Part shown: positions 50,328 to 58,723 of the stretch, in pieces | How positions within the stretch are numbered: the first letter of the stretch is position 1 | Layout of the letters: the number at the start of each line of letters is the position of its first letter | Source: an uncultured Duncaniella sp. | GTDB taxonomy: Bacteria; Bacteroidota; Bacteroidia; Bacteroidales; Muribaculaceae | Reading direction: 5' to 3' | DNA: 64,000 bases | Assembly: GCA_910589485.1 (NCBI GenBank) | Contig: CAJUSW010000001.1 | Coordinates: 62,001-126,000, forward strand | The notes under the pieces: generated by a model | What the model was told of the DNA's origin: nothing | Databases searched by the model: none | The model's input: the letters and a program-made list of their open reading frames with translations, nothing else | Made by a program: the position numbers and the translations under genes

Positions 50328-52751
50328 TCAGATAGTCGACATTTTCAGCTTGACCTCCTTGCCGTTTTCGGGTATGACGGTGAGCGTCACAGGGCCGCTT
50401 TCGCGAGTGGAGCGGAGAATAACAGAAGCCTGACCATTGAAAAGTCTACGGCTGGAGCCGGTCATCAGCTCTTCGCTGGTAATGTCGCCATTGATCACGC
50501 CCACGATCTCGGCAGGGCCGTCGACCTTAAACACAAGAGGAGTTTCGGTGCCGGGCACTATGCGCGACTTGCTGTCGACAGCCTCGATGCTCACGTGCTG
50601 CAGGTCCATGCCGTCGGCTTTCCATGAAGCGTTGTCGGGCACAGCCTTTAGACGCGACACTTTTCCGGTGGTCTCGATGCGGTGGCGTGCCACAGGGGCC
50701 TTTTCGCCGTTGCGATAAGCCAGCGCCTCAAGCGAACCGGATTTATAGGGAATACTGTCCCAATATATACGGTTGCGTTTCTTTGGATCGGCCACCTCAT
50801 TGCGCTTGCGGGCTATGGTCTTGCCATTGAGACGCAGCTCCACCTCATCGGCATTAGTATAAGTGTAGAGATCGACGGAGCTACCGGGCTTGCGGTTCCA
50901 GTGGTCGGACATGCGCTTTGTGCCCACTTTCACATCATTCCACACGGTGTTGACGTCGCTGTCGATGATACCGATATGCACCACCGGCTCCTCGGGTTTG
51001 AATATGCTTCGCAGGAACCATGCAATGGGTTTGGGACGGAGCGATATGTCAAATACGCCCTCGTTCCATCCCTTGGCGGGCCAGCCGTGAGACTCTCCGA
51101 GATAATCGATCATGCCCCAGTAGGCCAGACCTATCACCTTGTCGAGATCCATCTCGAAAAAGTTTGGTCCCATGCCCGAAGTGTTGGCTTCGCTCTGATA
51201 GAACATCATCCAAGGGAAACGACGGCCATCGCCGGGGAAATACATGTAGCGGTAGTTGTAAGCGGCGATATCGGTCTCCATAACCAGCGGAGCTGGAAGC
51301 GAGTCGGTGGTCTGATGGCGACCACGGGGATGCATGGCCACGGTGACGGGACGGGTGGTATCGTAGCGGTCGAGAAGAGCTTTCTGCATCTTATACGGAG
51401 TGACGCCCCAATCGGAATATGGGAGTTCCCACAGGAGCTGAAGCTCGTTGCCAAGGCTCCACATCACTACGGATGGGTGGTTGCGGTCACGTTTCACCCA
51501 TTCGGGCACATCATTGGGCCACAGTTCCATCCAATCTTTACGCCCTCCGGCATACTGCGACAGCCATTTGTCGTAGAGTTCATCGACCACAAGGATACCG
51601 TAGCGGTCACACAGCTGCATGAATTCCTTGCTGTAGGGATTGTGGGAGGTGCGGATGTGGTTGAAACCAAAATCCTTGAGCATCTTGATACGCTTCTCGA
51701 TGGCGGCGGGATATGCCGCGGCACCCAAGGCTCCGAGAGTGTGATGATTGGCTATGCCTTTCAGTAGCAGTTTCCGGCCATTGAGCTTGAATCCAAATTC
51801 GGGCGAGTACTCGATGGAGCGTATGCCGAACTGATCCTCCACGCGGTCGATCACCTCACCGTCGGGCGACAGCAGAAACATCTCCACCGTGTAGAGATGA
51901 GGATTGTCGCAGTCCCACAGGCGGGGTGACTTGACCACAACACTGTCGACAGTGTACTCCCTGACTTTCTGCTTGCGGTTGAAGGGGAGATCGAGGGTGC
52001 GGTCATACACCTCGGTACCGTCGGCATCAGTGATGCGGGCATGCACCTTGATAGCTTTCTCCTTATGCTTGAGGGCCGCGATCTCGGCCTGTAGTCTCAC
52101 TGTGGCCTCGGTGTCGGTGACACTTGGTGTGGTGATGTACAGCGGATGGCGGGTGAAATAGGTGTCATGATCGGTGACAATGAGATTGACGTCGCGATAC
52201 AGGCCACCGCCAGTGTACCAGCGGGAATTCTCGGGCTTGCCGGTATCGGCCTTCACTGCCAGGATGTTGGGCGCATCATAGTTGAGTCTATCGGTAATGT
52301 CTATCTCAAATCCGAGATAGCCGTAATCGGTGCCTCCGATCCTATGGCCATTAAGATACACGTCGCCCGTGAGCATGATGCCTCCAAAATCGAGCAACAC
52401 GCGGCGTCCTTTCCATGAAGGATCGGCAGTAAGTTGACGGCGATACCATCCGGAACCCATCTCCTTGAATCCGCGTGAACTGAGGCGCGACTTCACATTG
52501 GCCACGGGGTTATCGCTATCGGCAGTCTCTCCGGCCTCGGGGGCGACCCAAGGTTGCGAGATCTGAAAGTCGTGAGGTAGATTGACCTGTAGCCATGCGG
52601 AATCATCATAAGCCGGATCCCAGGCCTCGTCGTTATCTCCGTAAGCGAATCGCCAACCGAAATTTAAATTCTCCACATCCCGATCGGCCGCACTGACGAT
52701 TATGGGCAACGCTAATGTCAGGATCAATGTTGCAAGAAATTTCTTGATCAT
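50328..52751 (-). CDS. GH2 family glycosidase (beta-galactosidase type), minus strand
   Basis: An 807-residue enzyme with signal peptide MIKKFLATLILTLALPIIVSA. The N-terminal sugar-binding jelly roll (FGWRFAYGD, VNLPHDFQIS, GSGWYRRQL), the Ig-like domain and the TIM barrel are in the usual order. The acid/base glutamate is in MWSLGNELQ and the nucleophile region is around FYQSEANTSGMG. A C-terminal DUF4982-like domain follows (VVHIGIIDSDV region onward). It probably removes beta-linked galactose from side chains; beta-glucuronidase activity cannot be excluded. The regulator gene lies 91 bp downstream on the same strand and may be co-transcribed. It has its own operator and diverges from the other GH2 gene. 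Confidence 0.92.
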   Translation of the reverse strand: MIKKFLATLILTLALPIIVSAADRDVENLNFGWRFAYGDNDEAWDPAYDDSAWLQVNLPHDFQISQPWVAPEAGETADSDNPVANVKSRLSSRGFKEMGSGWYRRQLTADPSWKGRRVLLDFGGIMLTGDVYLNGHRIGGTDYGYLGFEIDITDRLNYDAPNILAVKADTGKPENSRWYTGGGLYRDVNLIVTDHDTYFTRHPLYITTPSVTDTEATVRLQAEIAALKHKEKAIKVHARITDADGTEVYDRTLDLPFNRKQKVREYTVDSVVVKSPRLWDCDNPHLYTVEMFLLSPDGEVIDRVEDQFGIRSIEYSPEFGFKLNGRKLLLKGIANHHTLGALGAAAYPAAIEKRIKMLKDFGFNHIRTSHNPYSKEFMQLCDRYGILVVDELYDKWLSQYAGGRKDWMELWPNDVPEWVKRDRNHPSVVMWSLGNELQLLWELPYSDWGVTPYKMQKALLDRYDTTRPVTVAMHPRGRHQTTDSLPAPLVMETDIAAYNYRYMYFPGDGRRFPWMMFYQSEANTSGMGPNFFEMDLDKVIGLAYWGMIDYLGESHGWPAKGWNEGVFDISLRPKPIAWFLRSIFKPEEPVVHIGIIDSDVNTVWNDVKVGTKRMSDHWNRKPGSSVDLYTYTNADEVELRLNGKTIARKRNEVADPKKRNRIYWDSIPYKSGSLEALAYRNGEKAPVARHRIETTGKVSRLKAVPDNASWKADGMDLQHVSIEAVDSKSRIVPGTETPLVFKVDGPAEIVGVINGDITSEELMTGSSRRLFNGQASVILRSTRESGPVTLTVIPENGKEVKLKMSTI

Positions 52752-52863
52752 GGTAAGAAATAAAAAAGGTATAACAAAGTTACTAAAATAGGAATGAATA
52801 CCAAATAAAATCGGACAAACATGACCATTTTAACGTATGTCATCGCTATTTTCGACTATATTG

Positions 52864-52871
52864 CAAAATTA
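52864..52871 (-). promoter_or_regulatory. -7 box of the minus-strand GH2 gene
   Basis: TAATTTTG followed by C on the minus strand. No -33 element is found at the proper distance. The operator ends 70 bp before it. Confidence 0.6.
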
Positions 52872-52890
52872 CGACAATGCTCAACGGCAT

Positions 52891-52931
52891 CGGTGCAATA
52901 TCACTCCAAACATGGGGTAATATCGCGCAAA
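52891..52931 (+). promoter_or_regulatory. PUL operator, plus-strand GH2 gene
   Basis: Direct repeats 22 bases apart: CGGTGCAATATCACTCCAA (52891-52909) and TGGGGTAATATCGCGCAAA (52913-52931). They agree with each other at most positions, and the proximal one matches the best operator copy at 13 of 19. It ends 69 bp before CATATTTG. This is the most divergent of the four pairs. Confidence 0.5.
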
Positions 52932-52940
52932 ATCACACCT

Positions 52941-52981
52941 TTGACTCAATTTTACCCCTATATGAGATGAATTTTTCTCCA
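52941..52981 (-). promoter_or_regulatory. PUL operator, minus-strand GH2 gene
   Basis: On the minus strand the proximal copy AGGGGTAAAATTGAGTCAA (52959-52941) is identical to the first susC repeat except at one base. A weaker distal copy, TGGAGAAAAATTCATCTCA (52981-52963), lies 22 bases upstream. The proximal copy ends 70 bp before the -7 box. Confidence 0.7.
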
Positions 52982-52999
52982 ATAAAGTGTAGGTTTGGC

Positions 53000-53007
53000 C
53001 ATATTTG
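53000..53007 (+). promoter_or_regulatory. -7 box of the plus-strand GH2 gene
   Basis: CATATTTG followed by C, without a -33 element. The start would be near 53012, which excludes any translation start upstream of it. Confidence 0.55.
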
Positions 53008-53093
53008 CAAAAAATCGGCAAGCAGTCATTTTCACGTCACTACATGAGTTTACGGATATAGATCTCCCCAACAGGAGACACATAAAAACAACC

Positions 53094-56000
53094 ATGAAAA
53101 CAGCATCAAATATCACCTTGAATATAGATATCGTAATGTTAATACGAAAGAAAGCAATAGCGGCGTTACTGTGTGGAATCATGTCGGCAATGACGGTCCA
53201 TGCCCGCGACACATACAATTTCAATCCCGGATGGCTACTCATCACAGGCGACATGACCGGAGCGGAGAAGAGAGCGTATGACGACTCGGACTGGAAAAGG
53301 ATAACGCTCCCCCACGCCTTTAACGAGGATGAGGCTTACAAGGTGGGCATAGCGGAGATGACCGATACCGTAGCCTGGTACAGAAAGCATTTCAAAGTGC
53401 CGTCGTCGGCCAAAGGGAAGAAAGTGTTCCTGGAGTTTGAAGGCGTGAGGCAGGGGGCTGATTTCTATCTGAACGGACACCATATAGGCTTGCATGAGAA
53501 CGGCGTGATGGCTGTGGGATTTGACGTAACCCCCTACATACTCTTCGGGAAAGACAATGTGATAGCCGTGCGCACCGACAATGACTGGCGATACAAGGAG
53601 CGTTCGACCGGCAGTCTGTATCAGTGGAACGACCGCAATTTCAATGCCAACTATGGCGGAATCCCTAAAAACACCTGGCTACATATCACCGACAAGGTGT
53701 ATCAGACACTCCCACTGTACAGCAATCTCGGCACAACAGGCACATACATCTACGCCACTGATATCAAGGTGAAGAGCCGCACAGCCGATATACATGCCGA
53801 ATCGGAGGTGAGAAACGAGGGTAAGAGGCCCGTAACAGCCGGTTACAGGATGAGGATATATGATCTTGACCGTAAAGAGGTGGCATCGGCCGACGGCAGG
53901 GAGGTGACAATAGCCCCGGGTGAGACATCAGTATTGACAGCCACCACGCAGCTCGACGACATATATTTCTGGAGCTGGGGCTACGGCTATCTATATAAGG
54001 TGGAGACCTGCCTTGTGATCGATGGCAAGGAATGTGACCCGGTTACGACAACTACCGGATTCCGCAAAACCCGCTTCGGAGAGGGGAAAATATGGCTTAA
54101 CGACCGTGTGATACAGATGAAAGGCTACGCCCAACGATCGAGCAACGAATGGCCCGGCGTGGGACTGTCGGTGTCACCGTGGCTGAGCGATTACTCCAAC
54201 TCGCTGGTGGTGGAAGGGAACGGTAACTTCGTGAGGTGGATGCATGTGTCGCCGTGGAGGCAGGATGTGGAGTCGTGCGACCGCGTGGGACTGATGCAGA
54301 TGCTCCCGGCCGGAGACTCGGAGAAGGATGTGGAGGGGCGCAGATGGGAACACAGGAAAGCATTGATGCGCGATGCTATGATATATTACCGCAACAGTCC
54401 GAGCGTAATGTTCTGGGAGTGCGGCAACGAGTCGATCAGCCGGGACCACATGCTGGAAATGAGGAGCATACGCGACATGTATGATCCTCATGGCGGTCGT
54501 GCCATTGGCTCACGCGAGATGCTGGACATACGCGAGGCCGAATATGGCGGAGAGATGCTGTATGTCAACAAGAGCGAGCACAGCCCAATGGTACAGACCG
54601 AGTATTGCCGAGACGAGGGGTTGAGAAAGTACTGGGACAACTGGAGCTATCCCTATCACAAGCATGGCGATGGTCCGCTCCACAAGGGAAAGGACGCATC
54701 GGCCTACAACCAGAACCAGGATATGCTCACAGTGGAATTTGTGAGAAGGTGGTATGACTTCTGGCGCGAACGTCCCGGAACCGGCAGACGCGTGAATTCG
54801 GGAGGCGCGAAGATCATATTCTCGGACACCCAGACCCACGGACGCAGTGCCGAGAATTACCGCTTGAGCGGAGTGGTGGATGCCATGAGGATCCCCAAGG
54901 ACGGATTCTTTGCCCACAAGGTGATGTGGGATGCATGGGTAGATCCCGAGAAATATGATACGCATATAGTGGGACACTGGAATTATCCCGAAGGGACGGT
55001 GAAGCCTGTATATGTGGTGTCGACTTGCGATTCGGTGGAGCTCAAGGTCAACGGCAAGAGCTATGGCCCCGGGATGCAGGACTACCGGTTCCTGTTCACA
55101 TTTGACTCCATCCCCTATCAGGCAGGAAAGATCGAGGCAATAGGTTATGACTCGAAGGGGGCACGCCGCACAGTCAATAAGATAGAGACGGCAGGCGCTC
55201 CAAAATCACTTAAACTGACCCTGCTCCAAAGCCCCGACGGAGTGCATGCCGACGGTGCCGACCTGGCTCTTGTGCAGGTGGAAGTAGTGGACAGCAAGGG
55301 GCGCCGGTGTCCGCTTGCCAACGATACTATACATTTCACTCTCTCGGGCCCGATGGAATGGCGCGGAGGTGTGGCCCAGGGGAAAGATAATTTCGCGGGG
55401 GCGACAGCGTTGCCGGTGGAGTGCGGAATAAACCGCGTGATGCTGAGATCCACTCCCGAAGCGGGACATGTGAAGCTCTCCGCTTCAGCACGAGGATTAG
55501 AGGGCGGGGAAATCTCATTTGAGACACTCCCCGTGGAAGTGACCGACGGCCTCACAAAATTCATGCCCGCATCGGCCCTCCCATCTCGACTCGACCGTGG
55601 CGAGACTCCTGAGGGACCATCTTACACCGACTCGAAAATAGATGTGAGGATAACGGAAGCTAAGGCCGGATGCAACCAGGAGACGGCTTCGGCAAGCTAC
55701 GATGACAATGAACTGAGCGAGTGGAAGAATGACGGACGGTTAGCCACCGGATGGATATCCTACCGGCTCGAACGTCGCGCAGCAATCGATGATATATGCG
55801 TGAAACTCACGGGGTGGCGACAGCGTTCATATCCAATCGAAGTGTATGCCGGCGATACCCTCGTGTGGAGCGGCAACACCGACCGGAGCCTCGGGTATGT
55901 ACACCTGAATATCGACAAACCGGTGATGGCCGATACCTACACCATACGTCTGAAGGGGAGTGCAACCGACAGCGATGCCTTCGGCCAAATCATCGAAGTG

Positions 56001-56111
56001 GCCGAGCCGGCCGCCGGAGAGCTTGACCTGTTCAAGGCCAAAGGGGGCGACAAGGTTAACAACGAATTGAGAATCGTAGAGATAGAATTTCTCGAGTCGC
56101 TCAATCAATAG
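53094..56111 (+). CDS. GH2 family glycosidase with C-terminal carbohydrate-binding-like region, plus strand
   Basis: About 1,005 residues from the ATG at 53094. A second ATG at 53136 (MLIRKKAIAALLCGIMSAMTVHA) gives a tidier signal peptide and may be the true start. The GH2 order is intact: jelly roll (LPHAFNEDEAYK, WYRKHFKVP, DFYLNGHHIGLHENG), Ig-like domain, and barrel with acid/base Glu in FWECGNESIS and nucleophile Glu in VQTEYCRDEG. The C-terminal 250 residues have further beta-sandwich domains, the last resembling a discoidin/F5-8 type sugar-binding module (CNQETASASYDDNELSEWKNDG). The specific substrate is unknown; exo-action on a beta-linked galactose or related sugar is likely. The GH115 gene follows 47 bp later. 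Confidence 0.9.
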   Translation: MKTASNITLNIDIVMLIRKKAIAALLCGIMSAMTVHARDTYNFNPGWLLITGDMTGAEKRAYDDSDWKRITLPHAFNEDEAYKVGIAEMTDTVAWYRKHFKVPSSAKGKKVFLEFEGVRQGADFYLNGHHIGLHENGVMAVGFDVTPYILFGKDNVIAVRTDNDWRYKERSTGSLYQWNDRNFNANYGGIPKNTWLHITDKVYQTLPLYSNLGTTGTYIYATDIKVKSRTADIHAESEVRNEGKRPVTAGYRMRIYDLDRKEVASADGREVTIAPGETSVLTATTQLDDIYFWSWGYGYLYKVETCLVIDGKECDPVTTTTGFRKTRFGEGKIWLNDRVIQMKGYAQRSSNEWPGVGLSVSPWLSDYSNSLVVEGNGNFVRWMHVSPWRQDVESCDRVGLMQMLPAGDSEKDVEGRRWEHRKALMRDAMIYYRNSPSVMFWECGNESISRDHMLEMRSIRDMYDPHGGRAIGSREMLDIREAEYGGEMLYVNKSEHSPMVQTEYCRDEGLRKYWDNWSYPYHKHGDGPLHKGKDASAYNQNQDMLTVEFVRRWYDFWRERPGTGRRVNSGGAKIIFSDTQTHGRSAENYRLSGVVDAMRIPKDGFFAHKVMWDAWVDPEKYDTHIVGHWNYPEGTVKPVYVVSTCDSVELKVNGKSYGPGMQDYRFLFTFDSIPYQAGKIEAIGYDSKGARRTVNKIETAGAPKSLKLTLLQSPDGVHADGADLALVQVEVVDSKGRRCPLANDTIHFTLSGPMEWRGGVAQGKDNFAGATALPVECGINRVMLRSTPEAGHVKLSASARGLEGGEISFETLPVEVTDGLTKFMPASALPSRLDRGETPEGPSYTDSKIDVRITEAKAGCNQETASASYDDNELSEWKNDGRLATGWISYRLERRAAIDDICVKLTGWRQRSYPIEVYAGDTLVWSGNTDRSLGYVHLNIDKPVMADTYTIRLKGSATDSDAFGQIIEVAEPAAGELDLFKAKGGDKVNNELRIVEIEFLESLNQ

Positions 56112-56158
56112 GAGCCCCCGTATATCAAGTTCAATGAATCAGTTAACGTGAACCCACC

Positions 56159-58531
56159 ATGAAAATCGGGAAGAGAATATTTGTCATCCTCATGATATTG
56201 GCCTCGGCTGTGGCGGTACAGGCTGAAAAGAAGCCGTTCAAGCTCGACAGGAATGAGAGGTTGAGGATAGAGTGTGCCGAAACGGCGGCTCCGGTGCTTA
56301 AAACTGCCTTGGAGATATTCGGAAAAGATATTGGCAATCTGTTGGACATCAGCCCGGAAATATCCGCCCGGAAAGGGAAAATCATAGTCGGGACGGCTCA
56401 GGATCTGCGCAACCGCGTGAAAGGAGCCGATGCCGAACTTGACTCTATAGATGGACGGCGCGAGGCTTTCGCACTCAAAGTGCTCCCCGACGGGCGACTG
56501 ATGATCGCCGGCAGCGACTATCATGGCGTGGCTTACGGGGTGTTGGAACTGAGCCGGAAACTTGGCGTATCGCCATGGGAATGGTGGGCCGATGCCACTC
56601 CGGCGCCTATGGCCGGCTTTACCCTCCCGGCAGGATACAGCGACATACAGGAGCCATCGGTGGAATACCGAGGCATTTTCATCAACGATGAGGACTGGGG
56701 ATTGATGCCGTGGAGCGGGAGGACATATGAACCCGGGGGCGAACCCGGACGCATAGGGCCGGCCACGAATGAGAAGATATTTGAACTGATGCTCAGGTTG
56801 CGGGCCAACACCTACTGGCCGGCCATGCACGAGTGTTCGATACCGTTTTTCCTGACCGACGGCAACCGTGAAGTAGCCGAGAAATATGGCATATACATCG
56901 GAGGCTCACATTGCGAGCCTATGGCTTGCAGTGCCGCAGGCGAATGGCCGAGAAGAGGTGTCGGAGAGTATAATTATGTGAGCAACCGTGACGAAGTGGT
57001 CCGATTGTGGGAGAACAGGGTGAAGGAGGTGGCCAATCAGGAGATACTCTACACGTTGGGAATGAGAGGTGTGCACGACAGCGCGATGAAGGGAGCCAAG
57101 ACCGCAGAAGAGGGCAAAGCGATACTGAACAAAGTGTTTGACGAGCAGAGGAATCTGTTGCGCAAATATGTAAACCCTGATGTCACACAGGTGCCCCAAG
57201 TATTCATCCCCTACAAAGAGGTACTCGACATATATAATGCCGGACTGGAGGTGCCCGAGGATGTGGCGCTGATGTGGTGTGACGACAATTACGGATATAT
57301 CAGGCACTTCCCTACCGAGGCCGAGCGCAACCGCAAGGGTGGAAACGGAGTGTACTATCACGTGTCGTATTGGGGCCGTCCTCACGACTATCTGTGGCTC
57401 GGCACGTTCAGCCCTTATCTGCTGTATCAGCAGATGTCGCTCGCCTATGACCGTGGCATACAGAAGATATGGATACTCAATGTGGGAGATATAAAGCCGG
57501 CAGAATATCAAATAGAACTGTTCCTCGACATGGCATGGGATATGGATCAGGTGAGACGTATCGGGCCCGAGAAACATCTGAGAGGATTCCTCGGCAGGGA
57601 ATTCGGACAGAAACAGGCTCAACATCTCACAAATATAATGAACGAGCATTACCGGCTCGCATATATCCGCAAGCCTGAGCATATGGGCAACACGCGCACC
57701 GAGGAAGCCCGCAAGGCTTATTTCAGCACCATACGCGACCTTGACTGGGGGAAGGATTCGCTTCTGAACCGCCGTAATGAGTATATGAAACTATCGGCCG
57801 AGGTCGAGAATATCGGCAGAGATATCCCTGCGGACCGACAGGATACTTATTTCCAACTGATAAAATATCCCATGCAATGTGCCGCCTTGATGAACAGAAA
57901 ACTGATCGACGCGCAGATGGCCCGTCACGGACTTGCCGACTGGAGACACAGCGACGAGGCTTACGACAGCATAGCTACACTCACCCGCATATACAATGAA
58001 GGCATCAATAATAACGGTAAATGGAGAGGCATAATGGATATGGCTCCGAGAAAACTTCCGGTATTCGCCAGTGTGCCCCACTCCACCGATTCAGTAGATA
58101 TGGCCGAGCCAGGCCGACCTGCAATGATTTTTAACGGCATAAATGGCATCGGGCGCTTCACTCCTTGCGAGAATCTCGGATACGGTGGCGGAGCGGTGGC
58201 AGTGGCTAAGGGGGATGAGATAGCATTTGACATTCCGGCCGTGAGCAACAGCGATTCCATTACGGTGGACGTCAGACTCCTGCCGTCCCACCCTGTCGAG
58301 GGATCAACTATCTCGTTCAATCTGCTTATGGACGGCAAACCTATCGAGGAAAATATCAACTTCGCCACACAGGGCCGAAGCGAAGAATGGAAACTCAATG
58401 TGATGAGCAACCAGGCTATAAGAAAATTCAGAATACGCAACGACGGGCATGACCATAGAATAAGCATCCTCCCCATAACTCATGGAGTGGTACTCGACCA
58501 GATGCTCATATGGCAGGACTGCAACATATAG
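56159..58531 (+). CDS. GH115 family alpha-glucuronidase
   Basis: A 790-residue secreted or periplasmic enzyme with signal peptide MKIGKRIFVILMILASAVAVQA. Recognisable GH115 blocks are YHGVAYGVLELSRKLGVSPWEWWADATP, EYRGIFINDEDWGLMPW, LMLRLRANTYWPAMHE, GSHCEPMACSAAGEWP, LMWCDDNYGYIRHFP and YHVSYWGRPHDYLWLGTFSPYL. Family members release alpha-linked glucuronate or 4-O-methyl-glucuronate from xylan, and in some gut Bacteroides from arabinogalactan. In a rhamnogalacturonan locus the latter is more plausible, but this is an inference. It is probably co-transcribed with the GH2 gene ahead of it. Confidence 0.92.
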   Translation: MKIGKRIFVILMILASAVAVQAEKKPFKLDRNERLRIECAETAAPVLKTALEIFGKDIGNLLDISPEISARKGKIIVGTAQDLRNRVKGADAELDSIDGRREAFALKVLPDGRLMIAGSDYHGVAYGVLELSRKLGVSPWEWWADATPAPMAGFTLPAGYSDIQEPSVEYRGIFINDEDWGLMPWSGRTYEPGGEPGRIGPATNEKIFELMLRLRANTYWPAMHECSIPFFLTDGNREVAEKYGIYIGGSHCEPMACSAAGEWPRRGVGEYNYVSNRDEVVRLWENRVKEVANQEILYTLGMRGVHDSAMKGAKTAEEGKAILNKVFDEQRNLLRKYVNPDVTQVPQVFIPYKEVLDIYNAGLEVPEDVALMWCDDNYGYIRHFPTEAERNRKGGNGVYYHVSYWGRPHDYLWLGTFSPYLLYQQMSLAYDRGIQKIWILNVGDIKPAEYQIELFLDMAWDMDQVRRIGPEKHLRGFLGREFGQKQAQHLTNIMNEHYRLAYIRKPEHMGNTRTEEARKAYFSTIRDLDWGKDSLLNRRNEYMKLSAEVENIGRDIPADRQDTYFQLIKYPMQCAALMNRKLIDAQMARHGLADWRHSDEAYDSIATLTRIYNEGINNNGKWRGIMDMAPRKLPVFASVPHSTDSVDMAEPGRPAMIFNGINGIGRFTPCENLGYGGGAVAVAKGDEIAFDIPAVSNSDSITVDVRLLPSHPVEGSTISFNLLMDGKPIEENINFATQGRSEEWKLNVMSNQAIRKFRIRNDGHDHRISILPITHGVVLDQMLIWQDCNI

Positions 58532-58601
58532 TTCGCTATAATCCTAATGCAGGAATAAACACACACAAATAAACACACACTGTTTCTCCTCTCTTCCGAT
58601 G

Positions 58602-58638
58602 AAAAAGGATTGCACGGATCGGCCGGCAATCCTTTTTT
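58602..58638. terminator. Terminator after GH115
   Basis: A 12-bp stem, AAAAAGGATTGC with GCAATCCTTTTT, with a T run on the right and an A run on the left. It separates the PUL from the peptidase gene. Confidence 0.85.
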
Positions 58639-58647
58639 CATATCCCG

Positions 58648-58679
58648 CTTGCATAAAGCGGTAGAAAAATATAATTTTG
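58648..58679 (+). promoter_or_regulatory. Promoter of the PepC-like peptidase gene
   Basis: CTTG (58648-58651), 20 bases and TAATTTTG (58672-58679, followed by C); start near 58684, leader about 40 bases. Confidence 0.7.
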
Positions 58680-58723
58680 CATTACATGCGAATATCAACC
58701 ATAATACCATAAAATAACCAATC

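Larger units (their letters stand above)
52752..53093. other. Divergent control region between two GH2 genes
   Basis: Non-coding. It contains two operator pairs in opposite orientation, a -7 box for each direction and leaders of about 80-110 bases. A TTG-initiated frame extends into it from the right but begins upstream of the -7 box of that gene. Confidence 0.65.

Noticed and set aside
52995..53093. TTG start 99 bases upstream for the plus-strand GH2 gene
   Set aside because: The TTG overlaps the -7 box region, so it would lie upstream of the transcript, and it places a long polar stretch before the signal peptide.
58557..58582. Short ACACACAAATAAACACACAC tract as a repeat array
   Set aside because: Two imperfect units of a simple sequence; no CRISPR-like spacing and no other copies.
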